Shown piece after piece: positions 1 to 6,954 of a DNA stretch of 10,209 bases. Position 1 is the first letter of the stretch. Each line of letters starts with the position of its first letter. The stretch is from NCBI GenBank assembly GCA_964455095.1, contig CAYVUV010000357.1, positions 1 to 10,209 on the forward strand, written 5' to 3'. The notes beneath the pieces are model-generated. The model saw nothing but the letters and a program-made list of their open reading frames with translations, was not told the DNA's origin and ran no database searches. The DNA comes from CAYVUV01 sp964455095. Its GTDB lineage: Bacteria > Desulfobacterota > Binatia > HRBIN30 > CADEER01. The position numbers and the translations under genes were made by a program.

Positions 1-127
1 GGCGTGCGGCGGCCGTTGGCTGCATTGAGATTGTACCCCTTACACGTTCGCGGCAGTCGCGCGTATCGAATCAGTAGGGCGGACGCAAACTGACGCCGCG
101 GTACGGCTTTCGCTCTCCCCACCGAAC
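1..127. other. Region upstream of the small lipoprotein gene
   Basis: No coding signal is visible on either strand. TTACAC (40-45) and TATCGA (64-69) are 18 bases apart but match promoter consensus poorly. A run of pyrimidines precedes the ATG where a Shine-Dalgarno would be expected. Confidence 0.4.
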
Positions 128-694
128 ATGCTGAAAACCAACCTCGTCGTCCTCGCCCTCGCCGCGTTCACCGCCAGTGCTTGCAGCACCGCCAAACCCC
201 AGGACCTGCCGCCCGCCGATGGCCACCGGACGGTGGCCGAGGGCTATAGCTTGCTCTACGGGATCACTTCACAACAGAAGGACATGAAGAAGCTCCTGTG
301 GATCAAGAAGGAGTCCGATCCCGTCGACAAGGTGATCAGCGCCATCGCCGACTATACGGGCGAGCTGACGACCCAGCTCGAAGACATGGCAAAACGCTAT
401 CCGGCCCTGACCGTGCAGACGCAGTTTCTGCCGACGGTGGAAGTGAAGATGCGGGAATCCATCACGGCGGCAACCACCAAGGAATTTCTCGATACCAGCG
501 GCAAGGATTTCGAACGCCGCTTACTGCTTAAACAACTCACCGCCCTCGAGACCGAGCAGCACCTGTCGAAGGTGATGGTCGGTCTCGAGACGGCCGACGA
601 ACGCCGCACCTTTTGGCGCGGCGCCGAAAAGCGCTTCGGCGAGTTGCGCGGCGACGTCGAAGGCTTGCTGCAGCGCGAGTACTTCTGCGGGTGA
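128..694 (+). CDS. Hypothetical small helical lipoprotein, 188 aa
   Basis: I do not recognise this family. The first 19 residues look like a lipoprotein signal: K3, a hydrophobic core (residues 6-16) and the lipobox-like ASAC with the candidate lipidated cysteine at C19, followed by a short Pro-rich linker. Residues about 35-180 are rich in Leu, Glu, Lys and Arg with heptad-like hydrophobic spacing and very few Gly or Pro, so an all-helical bundle in the periplasm is expected. The only other cysteine is C187, next to the C-terminus. The ATG at 128 is preferred because the signal peptide begins there; no clear Shine-Dalgarno sequence precedes it. It runs toward the acyl-CoA dehydrogenase gene, and the two stop codons are 7 bp apart. 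Coding status is well supported by the signal and by ordinary amino-acid composition. Function is unknown; a ferritin-like or four-helix fold is only a guess. Confidence 0.75.
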   Translation: MLKTNLVVLALAAFTASACSTAKPQDLPPADGHRTVAEGYSLLYGITSQQKDMKKLLWIKKESDPVDKVISAIADYTGELTTQLEDMAKRYPALTVQTQFLPTVEVKMRESITAATTKEFLDTSGKDFERRLLLKQLTALETEQHLSKVMVGLETADERRTFWRGAEKRFGELRGDVEGLLQREYFCG

Positions 695-701
695 GTGTCC
701 G

Positions 702-1889
702 CTATCGCGGCAGGCCGAACACGCGCTGCGCGATGATGTTGCGCTGCACTTCGGAGGTGCCGGCATAGATCGACGCCGAGCGGGTCCAGAGCAGCTCGCG
801 GGCCCAATAGCCGTCGTCGGGGGCGCGCGGCTCGCCCTTGGGGAGCATGGCGGAGGGGCCGAGGACCTCGAAAGCGGTGTCCATCAGGCGTTGCTCGACC
901 TCGCTCCAGAACAGCTTGAGGATGGAACCTTCGGGACCGGGCTTGCCGGTGCGCTGGATCTCGGTGACGTTGCGATAGGCGGTGAAGCGGGTGATGCGCA
1001 CCTCGATCGCCAGCTGGGCGATCTTCTGGCGCATGACGGGATCGGCGGCGGCGGGCGCGCCGTTGCGGTTGGTACGGCGGGCCAGTTGGGCCAGGGCGCG
1101 CTGCTCGGTCTGCAGTCGGACATGGGGGGTCGAGCCACCGCGCTCGTGCGCCAGCGTGGTCATGACGACGTCCCAGCCGCGGTCGATCTCGCCCACCACG
1201 TTGGCGCGCGGCACGGCCACTTCGTCGAAGAAGACCTCGTTGAACCACGCCTCGCCGGTGATCTCGACCAGCGGCCGGATGGTGATCCCCGGGCTGCGCA
1301 TGTCGACGAGCAGGAACGTCAGCCCCTTGTGCTTAGGCGCCGAGACGTTGGTGCGCACGACCAGGATGCACCAGTTGGCGTGTTGGGCGAAGCTGGTCCA
1401 GATCTTCTGCCCGGTGACGATCACCTCGTCGCCGCGCACTTCACCGCGAGTCTTCAGCGCGGCGAGATCGGAGCCGGCGTTGGGCTCCGAGAACCCCTGG
1501 CACCACACCTCTTCGCCGCGCAGGATGCCCGGCAGAAAGCGCTCGCGCTGCGCGGGGGTGCCGCAGGCCATCACCGTCGGGCCGACCAGGCCGAGCGCGA
1601 CGGCCAGGTTGATGCTGTCCGGCGCGCGGGCGCGGGCGCATTCTTCGTTGAAGATGAGCTGTTCGACGATGCCGGCGCCGCGCCCGCCGTACGCCTTCGG
1701 CCAGGTGATACCGGCCCAGCCGCCCTCGTATAGCTTGGCCTGCCAGGCCCTGGACGCGGCGACCTTCTCGACCGCTGTCTCGGGCTCGCGGTAGGCCGGC
1801 GTGCCCCAGCCGGGCGGCAGGTTGGCGGCGATCCATTGGCGCACGTCGTCGCGGAACCGTTCCTCTTCGGGCGTCAGGCGAAATTCCAT
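702..1889 (-). CDS. Acyl-CoA dehydrogenase, 395 aa
   Basis: FAD-dependent acyl-CoA dehydrogenase that should form the alpha,beta double bond in an acyl-CoA and pass electrons to an electron-transfer flavoprotein in the cytoplasm. Full family length. The N-terminal helical domain runs to about residue 120. The middle beta-domain carries the signature QGFSEPNAGSDLAAL (131-145) and TGQKIWTSFAQHANW (159-173). The C-terminal helical domain ends with IYAGTSEVQRNIIAQRVFG (374-392). In medium-chain enzymes the catalytic Glu lies at the second residue of that YxGTS motif; here it is Ala376. A Glu stands at 249 in LAHERGG, where isovaleryl-CoA and long-chain dehydrogenases keep their base, so E249 is the likely catalytic residue. 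This arrangement is also common among bacterial enzymes for branched or ring/steroid side-chain substrates, so the substrate may not be a plain fatty acyl-CoA. The ATG at 1889 follows a weak GAG. The gene is the last of the operon, 58 bp after the DUF1329 gene. Family is certain, substrate unknown. Confidence 0.96.
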   Translation of the reverse strand: MEFRLTPEEERFRDDVRQWIAANLPPGWGTPAYREPETAVEKVAASRAWQAKLYEGGWAGITWPKAYGGRGAGIVEQLIFNEECARARAPDSINLAVALGLVGPTVMACGTPAQRERFLPGILRGEEVWCQGFSEPNAGSDLAALKTRGEVRGDEVIVTGQKIWTSFAQHANWCILVVRTNVSAPKHKGLTFLLVDMRSPGITIRPLVEITGEAWFNEVFFDEVAVPRANVVGEIDRGWDVVMTTLAHERGGSTPHVRLQTEQRALAQLARRTNRNGAPAAADPVMRQKIAQLAIEVRITRFTAYRNVTEIQRTGKPGPEGSILKLFWSEVEQRLMDTAFEVLGPSAMLPKGEPRAPDDGYWARELLWTRSASIYAGTSEVQRNIIAQRVFGLPR

Positions 1890-1947
1890 TGATCGATCTC
1901 AGTGGCCGGGCGCCGCGCTGCCCGAACACGCGCGGGTGGCGGGTCGC

Positions 1948-3297
1948 CTACTTCCCGAAGCGCTGCAGCGTGCTGAAGTCGAAGAAGCTCGGCTCGTAGG
2001 GCACGCGGCGGTCATTGGCTGGGTCCTTGCCCGGCGCCAGTTGACCGCTGACCGTGGCGCGGTTCATCTTCACGTTCTCGGCCGTCTGATAGCCCATGTT
2101 CGAGCCCTGCAGCCACTCCTCGCCGCCGTCGGGGCGCGTCCACTTCTGCGACAGGAAGCCGAGAATGTAGTACGTGTTGAGCAGCTCGCCCTTCCAGCTG
2201 AACTTGCGGTTGTAGGCGCCCTGGTACGTCTCCCGGTCGAGGTAGAGCTCGACGCGGCCGTACAGATAGTACTTGTCCTTGGGCACGGCTTGGATGATCC
2301 ACATCGGCCGCCTGGCGAGCTGCGGGCCGATCGGCGCCCAGGCGAGGCCCTTCCAGGTCGGGTCCTGGAAACCGATGACCTTGATCTGGTCCGACCACGA
2401 CGAGCGCCAGCCGCCGGTGGGCAGCCAGTGGTGCTCCGACTTGCCCTCGAGGCTGAGCGGATCGACGAGGCGATACTGATCGGTCGACCCGATCAGCTTC
2501 CACTCGAAGTCTTCCGGCTTGCCGTCGAAGAACGGCCCATCGTCCTGGCTCATATCGGAGCCGAGGAACCCGTCGGAGCGGTTCGACGGGCTGACCGCGC
2601 GCACGCGCCGCAGCGCCGGCACGTAGGCCCAGTTGGAATCGCGCTTGACCGAATCGCGATAGCGCCACGTGAGCGCGGTGGTGCCGTGCAGGTCGGTGGG
2701 GTACGTCGCCGTGGCGATGAACTGCATCAGGTAGTTGCTCGGATTCGGCATGCGGTACCGCTCGGACTGGCCGTCGTAGTACAGGAAGTGCACGTCCTGT
2801 CCGGCTTCGCGGTCGATGCCGCCGGGGTTGGTCCAGATCAGCCGCACCGAATTGTGGCTGTTCCCCTGGTACCAGTAGCCGTAATACGAGTTCCACAGAA
2901 TCTTCAGCCCGGCCTGCGGATCGTTCGCATCGACGTCGGGGAACGGGAAGCCGTAGATGTAGGGCGGCTGCGTGCCGTCGGATTTGTGCACGATGGTGCC
3001 GAACTCGTTCAGCACGTACTTGCCGCGGTTGCTCTCGGTCGCAGCGGCGAACTCCGGCTCCCAGCGGTAGGCGCCGTTGGGAAAGTCGACGATGCGGTTT
3101 TCGTACTCCCCGAGCTCGTAGTGCTTGAGCGTCTCGGGCGGCAGCAGCCCCTGGGCCTGTTGCCAGTTGCTCCGACTCAGCACCTCACCCGGTTTGAGCC
3201 CGGCGGCCGGAGGCGCTGCGTCGGTCTGCGCCCGTCCCGGGGCGGCCAGGACCAGCAGCCCGATCATTCCAAGGAGCACACTCCGCCGAGCCACCAT
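1948..3297 (-). CDS. DUF1329 family periplasmic protein, 449 aa
   Basis: Matches the DUF1329 family, about 450 residues, placed in the LolA/LolB-like lipid-carrier fold group. Residues 1-23 form a type I signal peptide (RR at 4-5, hydrophobic core, cleavage likely after GRA). There is no cysteine anywhere in the protein, so it is soluble or peripheral rather than a lipoprotein. Family-type features visible are the opening LKPGEVLSRSNW (34-45) and LLPP (51-54), WAYVPALRRVRAV (223-235), the acidic GSDMSQDDGPFF segment (246-257), WKLIG (266-270) and LYLDRETYQGAY (351-362). A strong GGGGAGGG lies 4 bases before the ATG at 3297, which fixes the start. The gene follows the MMPL transporter by 28 bp. 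From memory, DUF1329 genes often sit beside MMPL, YCF48-like and DUF1302 genes; no DUF1302 gene is in this window. Likely role (inference): a periplasmic or outer-membrane partner that binds the hydrophobic cargo of the transporter. Confidence 0.92.
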   Translation of the reverse strand: MVARRSVLLGMIGLLVLAAPGRAQTDAAPPAAGLKPGEVLSRSNWQQAQGLLPPETLKHYELGEYENRIVDFPNGAYRWEPEFAAATESNRGKYVLNEFGTIVHKSDGTQPPYIYGFPFPDVDANDPQAGLKILWNSYYGYWYQGNSHNSVRLIWTNPGGIDREAGQDVHFLYYDGQSERYRMPNPSNYLMQFIATATYPTDLHGTTALTWRYRDSVKRDSNWAYVPALRRVRAVSPSNRSDGFLGSDMSQDDGPFFDGKPEDFEWKLIGSTDQYRLVDPLSLEGKSEHHWLPTGGWRSSWSDQIKVIGFQDPTWKGLAWAPIGPQLARRPMWIIQAVPKDKYYLYGRVELYLDRETYQGAYNRKFSWKGELLNTYYILGFLSQKWTRPDGGEEWLQGSNMGYQTAENVKMNRATVSGQLAPGKDPANDRRVPYEPSFFDFSTLQRFGK

Positions 3298-3325
3298 CGC
3301 GCCCTCCCCGAATGCCGACGGCGCG

Positions 3326-5737
3326 CTACGCCTCGACGGCGAGGCGCACCTGCTCGTCCGCCTTCCCCGTCGCGAAGCGCGGCTTGAGCAGCGAGACCAT
3401 GGCCGGAATGAACACCAGCGCCCCGATCGCGTGGAACACCATCAACATCATCAACAGAAACGCCATCTGCGCTTCGAACTTGAGCGGGTGGAAGAGCCAC
3501 AGGACCATGCTCACGGTGATCGTCACGCCGGTGAACATCACCGCCTCGCCGGTGGTCATCAGCGCGCGGCGGTTGGCCTCGTCGAAGTCGCGCACGACCT
3601 CGTACTCCTCGACGATGCGGCTGAGCACGTAGTAGCCGTAGTCGATGCCGATGCCGATGCCGATCGCCGCCACCGGCAGCGAGTTGATGTTGAAGTCGAT
3701 GCCCATCAAATACATCATCGCTTCCGACAGCGGCTGGGCGACGATCGAGGGCAGCATGACGATCAGCGCGCCGAGCACCGACCAGTAGGTGATGAAACTG
3801 AGGATGAAGACGACGATGAAGATCAGCGGCACGTTGACGCGGTACGACCAGTTCACTTCCTCGATCTGGGCGGCGAGGATGCCGTACAAGCCGCCGGCGA
3901 GGCGGTAGCGGACGCTGTCGTCCGGGCTGGTATTGGCGGCGATGTACGCCTTGGCGCGCTCGATGGCGTCGGTGATCGTGGCGTAGTCGTAGTCGCGGTA
4001 GAAGACCGTCACCGTCGCGTTGGTGTAGTCCGGGCTGAAGAAGCGATCCATCTCGCCGCGCCGCGTGCCGGCGGTGAGCATGAAGAACAGCTGGCCGACG
4101 TAGTCGTTGCGCGTCGGCAGCATCTCCCACTTCGGATCGCCCTCGTGGAAGACGCGGAAGACCGTCTTCAGCATCGTCGTCGCCGTCAGCGACGCGCCGG
4201 CACCCATCCCCTGCTCCATATGGCGCTGGAACAGATCGATCTGGTTGAGCGTCTTGGCGTCCTTGATCGCCCCCGGCCGCTTGCCCTCGGCGATGATGAC
4301 CATCGGGCTGTTGCCGACGAAGTAGCCGTTGGCCCGCGCCGAGGCGACGTTGTACGGATGGTCGGGATAGAGCAGCGCCATGCCCGGCGAGGTGTCGCCG
4401 GTCTGCAGGTGGTGGGCGAAGTAGAGTCCGAAGCCCATGGTCACCACGAAGACGGTCACGACGCCATAGCGCATGTTGCCGACCGCCAGCGTCACCAGGC
4501 GGCGGCCGATCACGTCGGCCGCACGGTCGAAGAGGTTGGCCTGGCGATGCGCCTTCGGCGGCCGCACGAAGCTGAGGATGATCGGGTGCAGCGTGACCAC
4601 GCTGACGAAGATCGAGATGATCCAGAAGCCGGCGACAAAGGCGAGCTTCTGCATCAGCGGAATCGTCGCGACGGCAATGGTCAGGATAGCCAGGCCGTCG
4701 GCGACGATCGACACCATCGCCGGCGCGTACAGGCTGATGTACGAGCGGATGATGGCCTCGTTCTTCTCGCCGAGGCGGAAGTACTCCTCGTGGTAGCGCT
4801 CCATCGACTGCACGGAGTGACTCAACGTGCGCGCCGTGATGAGCACGAAGACGACGATCACCAGCGGATCGAGGCTGTAGCCGAACAGGCCGGCGAAGCC
4901 GAGTCCCCACACCGCGCTGAGCAAGGCGGAGAAGGTCGGGATGACTACGCCCTGGACGGTGCGGAAATAGAACCACAGCAGCGCGATCATCATCAGACCG
5001 GTGCCGCCGAGGAAGTACGCCATGGTCCCCATCGCCTCGTTGAAGTAGGCGAACAGGATGGGCGGACCGGAGACGTAGATCTTGACCTTGCCGCTCGCCT
5101 CCTCGCGGGCGATGATCTCCTGGACCTTCTTCCACATCGTGGTGAGGTCGAAGTATTCTTCCCAGAACCCGGCGATGATCTGCGTCGCCTTGTCGTCCTG
5201 CGAGACGAAGAAGCCGCGCACGCCCTCGGTGGTGTCCACCTTGCGGCGGAAGAACTCGAGGTCCTCCTTACAGCTCGTCGGATCGGGCGCCGAGCCGTCG
5301 GCCGTCGTGCACGGCAGGCGCGGATAGGTCAGCGGCACGGTCTTCAACCCCGCCCCGGTGGTCAGCGTGGTCTTCACCCGCGGGTGGGTGATCGACATGA
5401 CCTGCTCGCCGTTCACTCCGGGCACTTCGTGCAGCAGGTTGATGGTGATGCGGTCGACGATCTGGATGATCTCCGGATCGGTGAAGAGCGTGCCCTTCTG
5501 AGCCTCGATCGTCATCAACAGCACGTTCGAGGTGCCGAACAGCTTGCGGTACTTGGTGTAGACCTCGATGTACGGATGCTTGGGCGGATAGAGGTCGAAG
5601 AAGTTGGTGAAGATGGTCAGGCGGGAGAAGGTGAACCAGACAAAGAAAATGGTGATCAGGCCGACGACGATCGAGACCGGCCAGCGATAGCGCAGCAGGA
5701 AGTAGAGGTACCGCTCAATGTAGCGCTTCGGCAGCAC
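3326..5737 (-). CDS. MMPL/RND superfamily transporter, 803 aa
   Basis: Inner-membrane transporter of the RND/MMPL type (COG1033-like), a proton-driven carrier group that handles lipids and other hydrophobic molecules. The topology is the expected duplicated one: TM1 at about 20-37, a large periplasmic domain (40-228), a TM cluster at about 229-392, TM7 at about 424-442, a second periplasmic domain (445-630) and a final TM cluster at about 634-784. The second half has the proton-relay motif GIGIGIDYGYYVLSR with D699-Y700 in the TM10 position. The matching place in the first half reads LITARTLSHSVQSMERY (299-315) with Ala-Arg instead of Asp-Tyr. Two cysteines only, C143 and C156, lie in the first periplasmic domain and could form a disulfide. 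The start is GTG at 5737, preceded by CGAGGA at 5 bases, and overlaps the end of the propeller gene by 23 bp, so translation is probably coupled. Cargo and direction of transport are unknown. Confidence 0.94.
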   Translation of the reverse strand: MLPKRYIERYLYFLLRYRWPVSIVVGLITIFFVWFTFSRLTIFTNFFDLYPPKHPYIEVYTKYRKLFGTSNVLLMTIEAQKGTLFTDPEIIQIVDRITINLLHEVPGVNGEQVMSITHPRVKTTLTTGAGLKTVPLTYPRLPCTTADGSAPDPTSCKEDLEFFRRKVDTTEGVRGFFVSQDDKATQIIAGFWEEYFDLTTMWKKVQEIIAREEASGKVKIYVSGPPILFAYFNEAMGTMAYFLGGTGLMMIALLWFYFRTVQGVVIPTFSALLSAVWGLGFAGLFGYSLDPLVIVVFVLITARTLSHSVQSMERYHEEYFRLGEKNEAIIRSYISLYAPAMVSIVADGLAILTIAVATIPLMQKLAFVAGFWIISIFVSVVTLHPIILSFVRPPKAHRQANLFDRAADVIGRRLVTLAVGNMRYGVVTVFVVTMGFGLYFAHHLQTGDTSPGMALLYPDHPYNVASARANGYFVGNSPMVIIAEGKRPGAIKDAKTLNQIDLFQRHMEQGMGAGASLTATTMLKTVFRVFHEGDPKWEMLPTRNDYVGQLFFMLTAGTRRGEMDRFFSPDYTNATVTVFYRDYDYATITDAIERAKAYIAANTSPDDSVRYRLAGGLYGILAAQIEEVNWSYRVNVPLIFIVVFILSFITYWSVLGALIVMLPSIVAQPLSEAMMYLMGIDFNINSLPVAAIGIGIGIDYGYYVLSRIVEEYEVVRDFDEANRRALMTTGEAVMFTGVTITVSMVLWLFHPLKFEAQMAFLLMMLMVFHAIGALVFIPAMVSLLKPRFATGKADEQVRLAVEA

Positions 5738-6770
5738 GAGTATCCTCGCTGGGTGCAGTCACCGCACCATCCACGATCATCAATCGCTGTCCCTTCGCCC
5801 CGACGATGGCACCGCGTCCGCCGCCGGGAGCCAGCGAGACGGCGCGAAACCACGCCGGCTCGTCTTTCCCGGGCGGGACCCTGCGTGCCCACGTCACGCC
5901 CCCGTCGTCGCTCAAGAATACCGCGCCGATCTCGCCGACCGCGAACCCGCGCTGCCCGTCGACGGCAATCGCGTAGAGGCTCGGGTTGTCATAGGCCTGG
6001 CCGAAGCCGACCTGCTCGAGCTCGCGCAATTCGGTCGATCCGTGTCGCACCTTCCACGTCGCCCCGCCGTCCTCGGTCTGCACGATCAGCGCGTCGATGC
6101 CGACCAGCCAGCCGCGTTGGCGGTCGGCGAAGAAGACGCCGAACAGCGTCTTGCTCACCTCGGTCTCGCGCCGGGTCCACGTCGCACCGCCGTCCTCGGT
6201 CGAGAGCACCGCGCCGACCTCGCCGACGATCCACCCGTGCGTGCGGTCGATCATCGACACGTCGTTGAGGATGACGTCCTCTTCGAGCGTGCGCGACTGC
6301 CAGGTCGCGCCGCCGTCGGCGGTGGTCAGAATGGTGCCCCAATCGCCGGCGATGCAGCCGAACTGCGCGTCGACAAAGTCGACGCTGAACAGGTGCATCT
6401 GGGTGCCGCTTTCCTGGCGCGTCCAGGTCGCCCCGCCGTCGGTGGTGTGCAGGATCACGCCTGACCGTCCGACGATCCAGCCCTTTTGTTCGTCGACGAA
6501 GTCGGCCTCGAAGAGCTGCTCGGTGGTGTGCGACACCTGCGGTTGCCAGCTCGCCCCACCGTCACTGGTGCGGTAGATGCTGCCAAAGGCGCCGACGACC
6601 CAGCCCACTTTGTCGCTGACGAACTTGGTGCCGTAGAGGTTGTCCTTGATCCGATCCGACCCCGGCGCCGTCTTTCCGCGCACCGCTGCCACGCTCGACA
6701 GCATGACCGCGACGGAAAGACCCACGCTGCACACCGCGCGGCGTGCTCGTTTCGACCGTCTGAACGACAC
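5715..6770 (-). CDS. YCF48/BNR-like seven-bladed beta-propeller, exported, 351 aa
   Basis: Exported repeat protein related to Ycf48/HCF136, the photosystem II assembly factors, but in a setting with no photosynthesis gene. With GTG at 6770 as start, residues 1-33 form a signal peptide: basic RRSKRARR, a hydrophobic stretch, then SSVAAVRGK. Five blades follow at a 41-residue pitch, each with a GW(I/V)VG-like strand and a turn of the type T(S/T/E)DGGATW; the DGG motifs begin near 70, 111, 152, 193 and 234. A sixth comes after a longer insertion (DGGVTW near 289), and a worn seventh contains GAIVGAKGQ. An upstream ATG at 6893 is open in frame, but the extra 41 residues contain a sigma70-like promoter and would bury the signal peptide, so a later start is chosen; TTG at 6785 is the alternative. 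No Shine-Dalgarno is visible. First gene of the operon. Expected role (inference): a periplasmic scaffold or chaperone for the transporter complex. Family is sure, exact start is not. Confidence 0.88.
   Translation of the reverse strand: MSFRRSKRARRAVCSVGLSVAVMLSSVAAVRGKTAPGSDRIKDNLYGTKFVSDKVGWVVGAFGSIYRTSDGGASWQPQVSHTTEQLFEADFVDEQKGWIVGRSGVILHTTDGGATWTRQESGTQMHLFSVDFVDAQFGCIAGDWGTILTTADGGATWQSRTLEEDVILNDVSMIDRTHGWIVGEVGAVLSTEDGGATWTRRETEVSKTLFGVFFADRQRGWLVGIDALIVQTEDGGATWKVRHGSTELRELEQVGFGQAYDNPSLYAIAVDGQRGFAVGEIGAVFLSDDGGVTWARRVPPGKDEPAWFRAVSLAPGGGRGAIVGAKGQRLMIVDGAVTAPSEDTRAAEALH
5743..5748 (-). promoter_or_regulatory. Ribosome binding site of the MMPL gene
   Basis: CGAGGA on the minus strand lies 5 bases before the GTG at 5737. 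It sits inside the coding sequence of the propeller gene and decides in favour of the GTG start and the 23-bp overlap, which suggests translational coupling. Confidence 0.6.
6058..6563 (-). repeat. Tandem 123-bp imperfect repeat inside the propeller gene
   Basis: A plus-strand motif close to GTCGCCCCGCCGTC recurs at 6058, 6181, 6304, 6427 and 6550, exactly 123 bp (41 codons) apart. It encodes the DGGATW turn of successive blades on the minus strand. The DNA-level conservation is limited to this turn; the rest of each unit has diverged. It reflects internal duplication of the propeller rather than a mobile repeat. Confidence 0.85.
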
Positions 6771-6803
6771 CGATTCGATATCCAAAGGAAGAGAAGCGCC
6801 CGC

Positions 6804-6833
6804 GTTATAGGTCGAGCGCTTGATCCAAGTCAA
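6804..6833 (-). promoter_or_regulatory. Predicted sigma70-like promoter of the propeller-MMPL-DUF1329-ACAD operon
   Basis: On the minus strand TTGACT (6828-6833) and TATAAC (6804-6809) are separated by 18 bases; each box matches five of the six consensus bases. Transcription would begin near 6797, leaving a very short leader before GTG at 6770 or TTG at 6785. This argues against the in-frame ATG at 6893, which would lie upstream of the promoter. Confidence 0.55.
6820..6833. promoter_or_regulatory. FNR/Anr-like palindromic box over the -35 element
   Basis: The plus strand reads TTGAT-CCAA-GTCAA, nine of ten matches to the FNR/Anr consensus TTGAT-N4-ATCAA, and the symmetry extends one base further each side (C...G). 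It covers the -35 box of the leftward promoter, with its centre about 30 bases before the predicted start site, where a bound regulator would more likely repress than activate. Assignment rests on motif similarity alone. Confidence 0.35.
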
Positions 6834-6909
6834 GAAAGTGGCTGACGCGAACAGAAGCGCAGAACCATTGTCATGCGCGCGCGGCGGACACAACCGGAAG
6901 CGGGCGTCA

Positions 6910-6939
6910 TTGACCGGCGAAACGGCGCTCCCGTATAGA
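6910..6939 (+). promoter_or_regulatory. Predicted sigma70-like promoter of the acyl-CoA ligase gene
   Basis: TTGACC (6910-6915) and TATAGA (6934-6939) are separated by 18 bases, with five and four matches to consensus. The start site would be near 6946, giving a leader of about 83 bases that contains the two hairpins of the repeat at 6955-7017. It is divergent from the leftward promoter, with the two -35 boxes about 76 bp apart. Confidence 0.45.
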
Positions 6940-6954
6940 GACTGAACTCGGACT

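Noticed and set aside
25..69. Promoter for the small lipoprotein gene (TTGAGA or TTACAC with TATCGA)
   Set aside because: Spacing or box matches are poor for every combination tried; not better than chance.
1890..1947. CGGGC...GCCCG hairpin between the DUF1329 and acyl-CoA dehydrogenase genes as a terminator
   Set aside because: The stem is only five to six pairs in very GC-rich DNA and no T-run follows it on the minus strand, so it does not break the operon.
1801..3387. A 528-codon open frame on the plus strand opposite the DUF1329 gene
   Set aside because: Composition is an antisense shadow and it overlaps the ends of two confident genes.
3125..6268. A 1047-codon open frame on the plus strand, antisense to the transporter and its neighbours
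   Set aside because: It is extremely rich in Arg, His, Asp and Glu, has no recognisable domain, and spans three well-supported minus-strand genes. High GC keeps this opposite frame free of stops.
6771..6893. Upstream ATG at 6893 as the start of the propeller gene
   Set aside because: It would precede the predicted promoter and place an extra 41 mostly non-conserved-looking residues before a clear signal peptide.
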